From Bradyrhizobium icense (lineage in GTDB: Bacteria > Pseudomonadota > Alphaproteobacteria > Rhizobiales > Xanthobacteraceae), in contig NZ_CP016428.1 of assembly GCF_001693385.1 (NCBI RefSeq), forward strand, positions 7,988,001-8,052,000: a DNA stretch of 64,000 bases. The letters run 5' to 3'. Shown piece by piece: positions 62,424-64,000 of the stretch. The notes beneath the pieces are model-generated. The model was not told the DNA's origin, did no database searches, and worked only from the letters and a program-made list of their open reading frames with translations. The position numbers were made by a program, and so were the translations under genes. The first letter of the stretch is position 1. Each line of letters opens with the position of its first letter.

Positions 62424-64000
62424 ATGAGAGCACTGAAAATTGCCGGCGCCGCCATTGCCGCCGTGATCGTCGTCATCGCCCTGCTGCTGGTGATCGGCAT
62501 CCCCTCGGGCTTCCTGAAGGCCGAGATCCAGGAGCGGATCGAGCGCGAGACCGGCTACAAGCTCGCCATCAATGGTGGCGCCAAGATCGGCCTGTGGCCA
62601 TCGCTCAACATCCGGCTGAACGACGTCACGCTGCAGGATCCCCGGGATCGCGACATCAACCACCGCTTCACCGCCTCGAGCATCGAGGCGGAGGTGACGC
62701 TGGCGAGCCTGTGGGCCGGTCGGCCGCAGATCACCGACCTCGTCATCATCCGCCCGGTTGTGAACCTGCCGCTGCGGCGCGAGCGCGTGAGGGAGGCCAA
62801 TCCTCCCTCGAAACCCACCGCTGGCAAGGCGGTGGATGCCTTTTCGATCGAGCATGTCACTGTTACCGGCGGCACCATCGTGTTCTCCAATCTGCGCGAC
62901 CGGGTCGAGAACAGGATCGAGACCGTCAACGCCGACATCACCATCGATGCCGACCGCAAGGTCACGCTGACAGGCAATGCGCGCAGCGGCGGCCATCCGC
63001 TGAAAGTCGAGGCGAAGGCGGCGCTGCCCGCAGCCCCGATCGAACGGCAGAATATTCCGGCCGAGATCAAGATCGACGCGCCGGGCCTGTTGCACGCCCA
63101 GCTCACGGCCAAGGCCGAAGCCCGGCTCAACGGCTCGGTCGTGATGATCAACGGCGTCACCGGCGCGCTCGGCGACGGCGCGTTCAACGGCTGGGCCTCG
63201 GTCGATCTGTCGAGCAAGCCGCTGGTGAAGCTCGACCTCGATTTCCAGAAGCTCACGGTCGCGATGTCGCGCAGCACCGATTCTTCCTCAGGCCAGCCCT
63301 GGAGCAACGCAACGATCGACATCAACGGCCTCAATTATTTCGACCTGCAGGCGCGCATTTCCGCGGCCGAACTCAAGATCGGCGACGCGCGCTTCAGCCC
63401 CGCTGCGATCGACACCACGCTCGCAAGCGGTGTTTTGAAGGCGCAGGTCTCCAACCTCGGCGCCTATGACGGCAACGTCAATGGCGACCTGACCGTCGAC
63501 GTATCCACCGCCAATCCCATTTATGCGATGCGGGCCGATCTCACCGGCGTGCGCGCGCTGCCGCTGCTGGATGGCCTAGCCGACTTCGACAGGCTCGACG
63601 GCAGGATGCAGGCGAAGATCAGCGCGCGCTCCTCCGGCACCAGCCAGCGCGCGATCATGTCGAACATGGCAGGCACCGCCTTCGTCGTATTCCAGGACGG
63701 CGCCATCAAGGGGCTCAATGTCGCGCAGATGATCCGCTCGCTGACGGCGAGCACCTTGTCCGGGTGGCAGGAGAGCGACGAGAAGGCGACCGACCTTTCG
63801 CAGTTGTCGGCGTCGTTCAAGATCGACAAGGGCCAGGCGCAGACCACCGATCTCAATCTGGTCGGTCCGCTGGTGAAGATGACCGGCGTCGGCACCATCG
63901 ATCTCGGCACCAAGCAGATCGGCTTCCGCGTCGAGCCAAAGCTCGTGATGACCACCGAAGGCCAGGGCCGCGCCGGCGATCCGGTCGGGTTCGGCATTCC
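62424..64000 (+). CDS. AsmA family protein, 5' part
   Basis: Open frame from ATG 62424 (MRALKIAGAAIAAVIVVIALLL) to the window end without a stop, 525 residues so far. One N-terminal membrane helix (about 5-25) is followed by the AsmA domain: LKAEIQERIERETGYKLAING, then LWPSLNIRLNDVTL, and repeated beta-rich segments; the stretch FVVFQDGAIKGLNVAQMIR belongs to the conserved AsmA C-terminal part. AsmA/TamB-like proteins sit in the inner membrane, span the periplasm and help lipid transfer or outer-membrane assembly. The gene is divergent from the Crp/Fnr gene and truncated only by the window. Confidence 0.88.
   Translation, partial: MRALKIAGAAIAAVIVVIALLLVIGIPSGFLKAEIQERIERETGYKLAINGGAKIGLWPSLNIRLNDVTLQDPRDRDINHRFTASSIEAEVTLASLWAGRPQITDLVIIRPVVNLPLRRERVREANPPSKPTAGKAVDAFSIEHVTVTGGTIVFSNLRDRVENRIETVNADITIDADRKVTLTGNARSGGHPLKVEAKAALPAAPIERQNIPAEIKIDAPGLLHAQLTAKAEARLNGSVVMINGVTGALGDGAFNGWASVDLSSKPLVKLDLDFQKLTVAMSRSTDSSSGQPWSNATIDINGLNYFDLQARISAAELKIGDARFSPAAIDTTLASGVLKAQVSNLGAYDGNVNGDLTVDVSTANPIYAMRADLTGVRALPLLDGLADFDRLDGRMQAKISARSSGTSQRAIMSNMAGTAFVVFQDGAIKGLNVAQMIRSLTASTLSGWQESDEKATDLSQLSASFKIDKGQAQTTDLNLVGPLVKMTGVGTIDLGTKQIGFRVEPKLVMTTEGQGRAGDPVGFGI

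Overview
The window looks like chromosomal DNA of a Bradyrhizobium-type alphaproteobacterium (Hyphomicrobiales, Nitrobacteraceae). The sequence is GC-rich. The gene set (otsAB trehalose synthesis, form II cox-type hydroxylase with a CaiB-family enzyme, homogentisate pathway, TRAP and Liv transporters, several RND pumps) is typical of that group. So are the palindromic intergenic elements, which I recognise from general knowledge of these genomes and not from a search. No phage, IS transposase, integrase, rRNA operon or CRISPR array was seen.

Layout. 1-6 kb: end of a TRAP permease gene, a convergent TRAP binding-protein gene, a 0.9-kb gene-free zone with a tRNA-Arg 3' fragment, then a DctB/DctD-type two-component pair. 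6-12 kb: a tripartite heavy-metal-type RND pump (outer membrane factor, adaptor, CzcA/CusA-like pump) preceded by a textbook sigma-54 promoter. 12-18 kb: a second RND pump of the multidrug class with two TetR genes and duplicated operators. 18-21 kb: a frameshifted alpha/beta hydrolase, a nitroreductase and an L,D-transpeptidase whose N-terminus reads through a repeat. 21.6-26.3 kb: branched-chain amino-acid-type ABC transporter. 26.7 kb: tRNA-Ser(GGA). 27.4-31.4 kb: otsA, otsB and an MFS transporter. 32-34.5 kb: DUF3175 protein and a chemoreceptor. 34.9-40 kb: coxSLM-like molybdenum hydroxylase, terminator, CaiB/AMACR-type enzyme.

40-48.5 kb is a tyrosine/homogentisate module: hppD with a divergent Lrp/AsnC gene, then fahA, hmgA, an MBL-fold protein, a DUF2783 protein with a polyglutamine tail and an FAD monooxygenase, with a divergent MarR gene. 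HppD makes homogentisate, HmgA opens its ring, and FahA hydrolyses fumarylacetoacetate. The FAD monooxygenase may feed in another hydroxylated aromatic. 48.5-51.6 kb holds a StyA-like oxygenase, an EthD-family protein and a flavin reductase, with a divergent LysR gene. 51.7-53.8 kb holds RidA, a 3-hydroxyisobutyrate-dehydrogenase-like enzyme and a lactonase-like MBL protein. 54-64 kb: a secreted caspase-fold/TPR protein that has lost both catalytic residues, an OmpA-family protein, a third RND pump, a ParD/ParE-type toxin-antitoxin pair, a Crp/Fnr regulator and a truncated AsmA-family gene running off the end.

Most notable: the sigma-54 promoter linking the two-component pair to the metal-type pump; the secreted pseudo-caspase; a perfect FNR/FixK-type box in the hppD/asnC intergenic region; the tRNA-Arg fragment; two copies of a 160-bp palindromic element, one inside the fahA/hmgA operon; and the oxygenase/EthD/reductase cluster.
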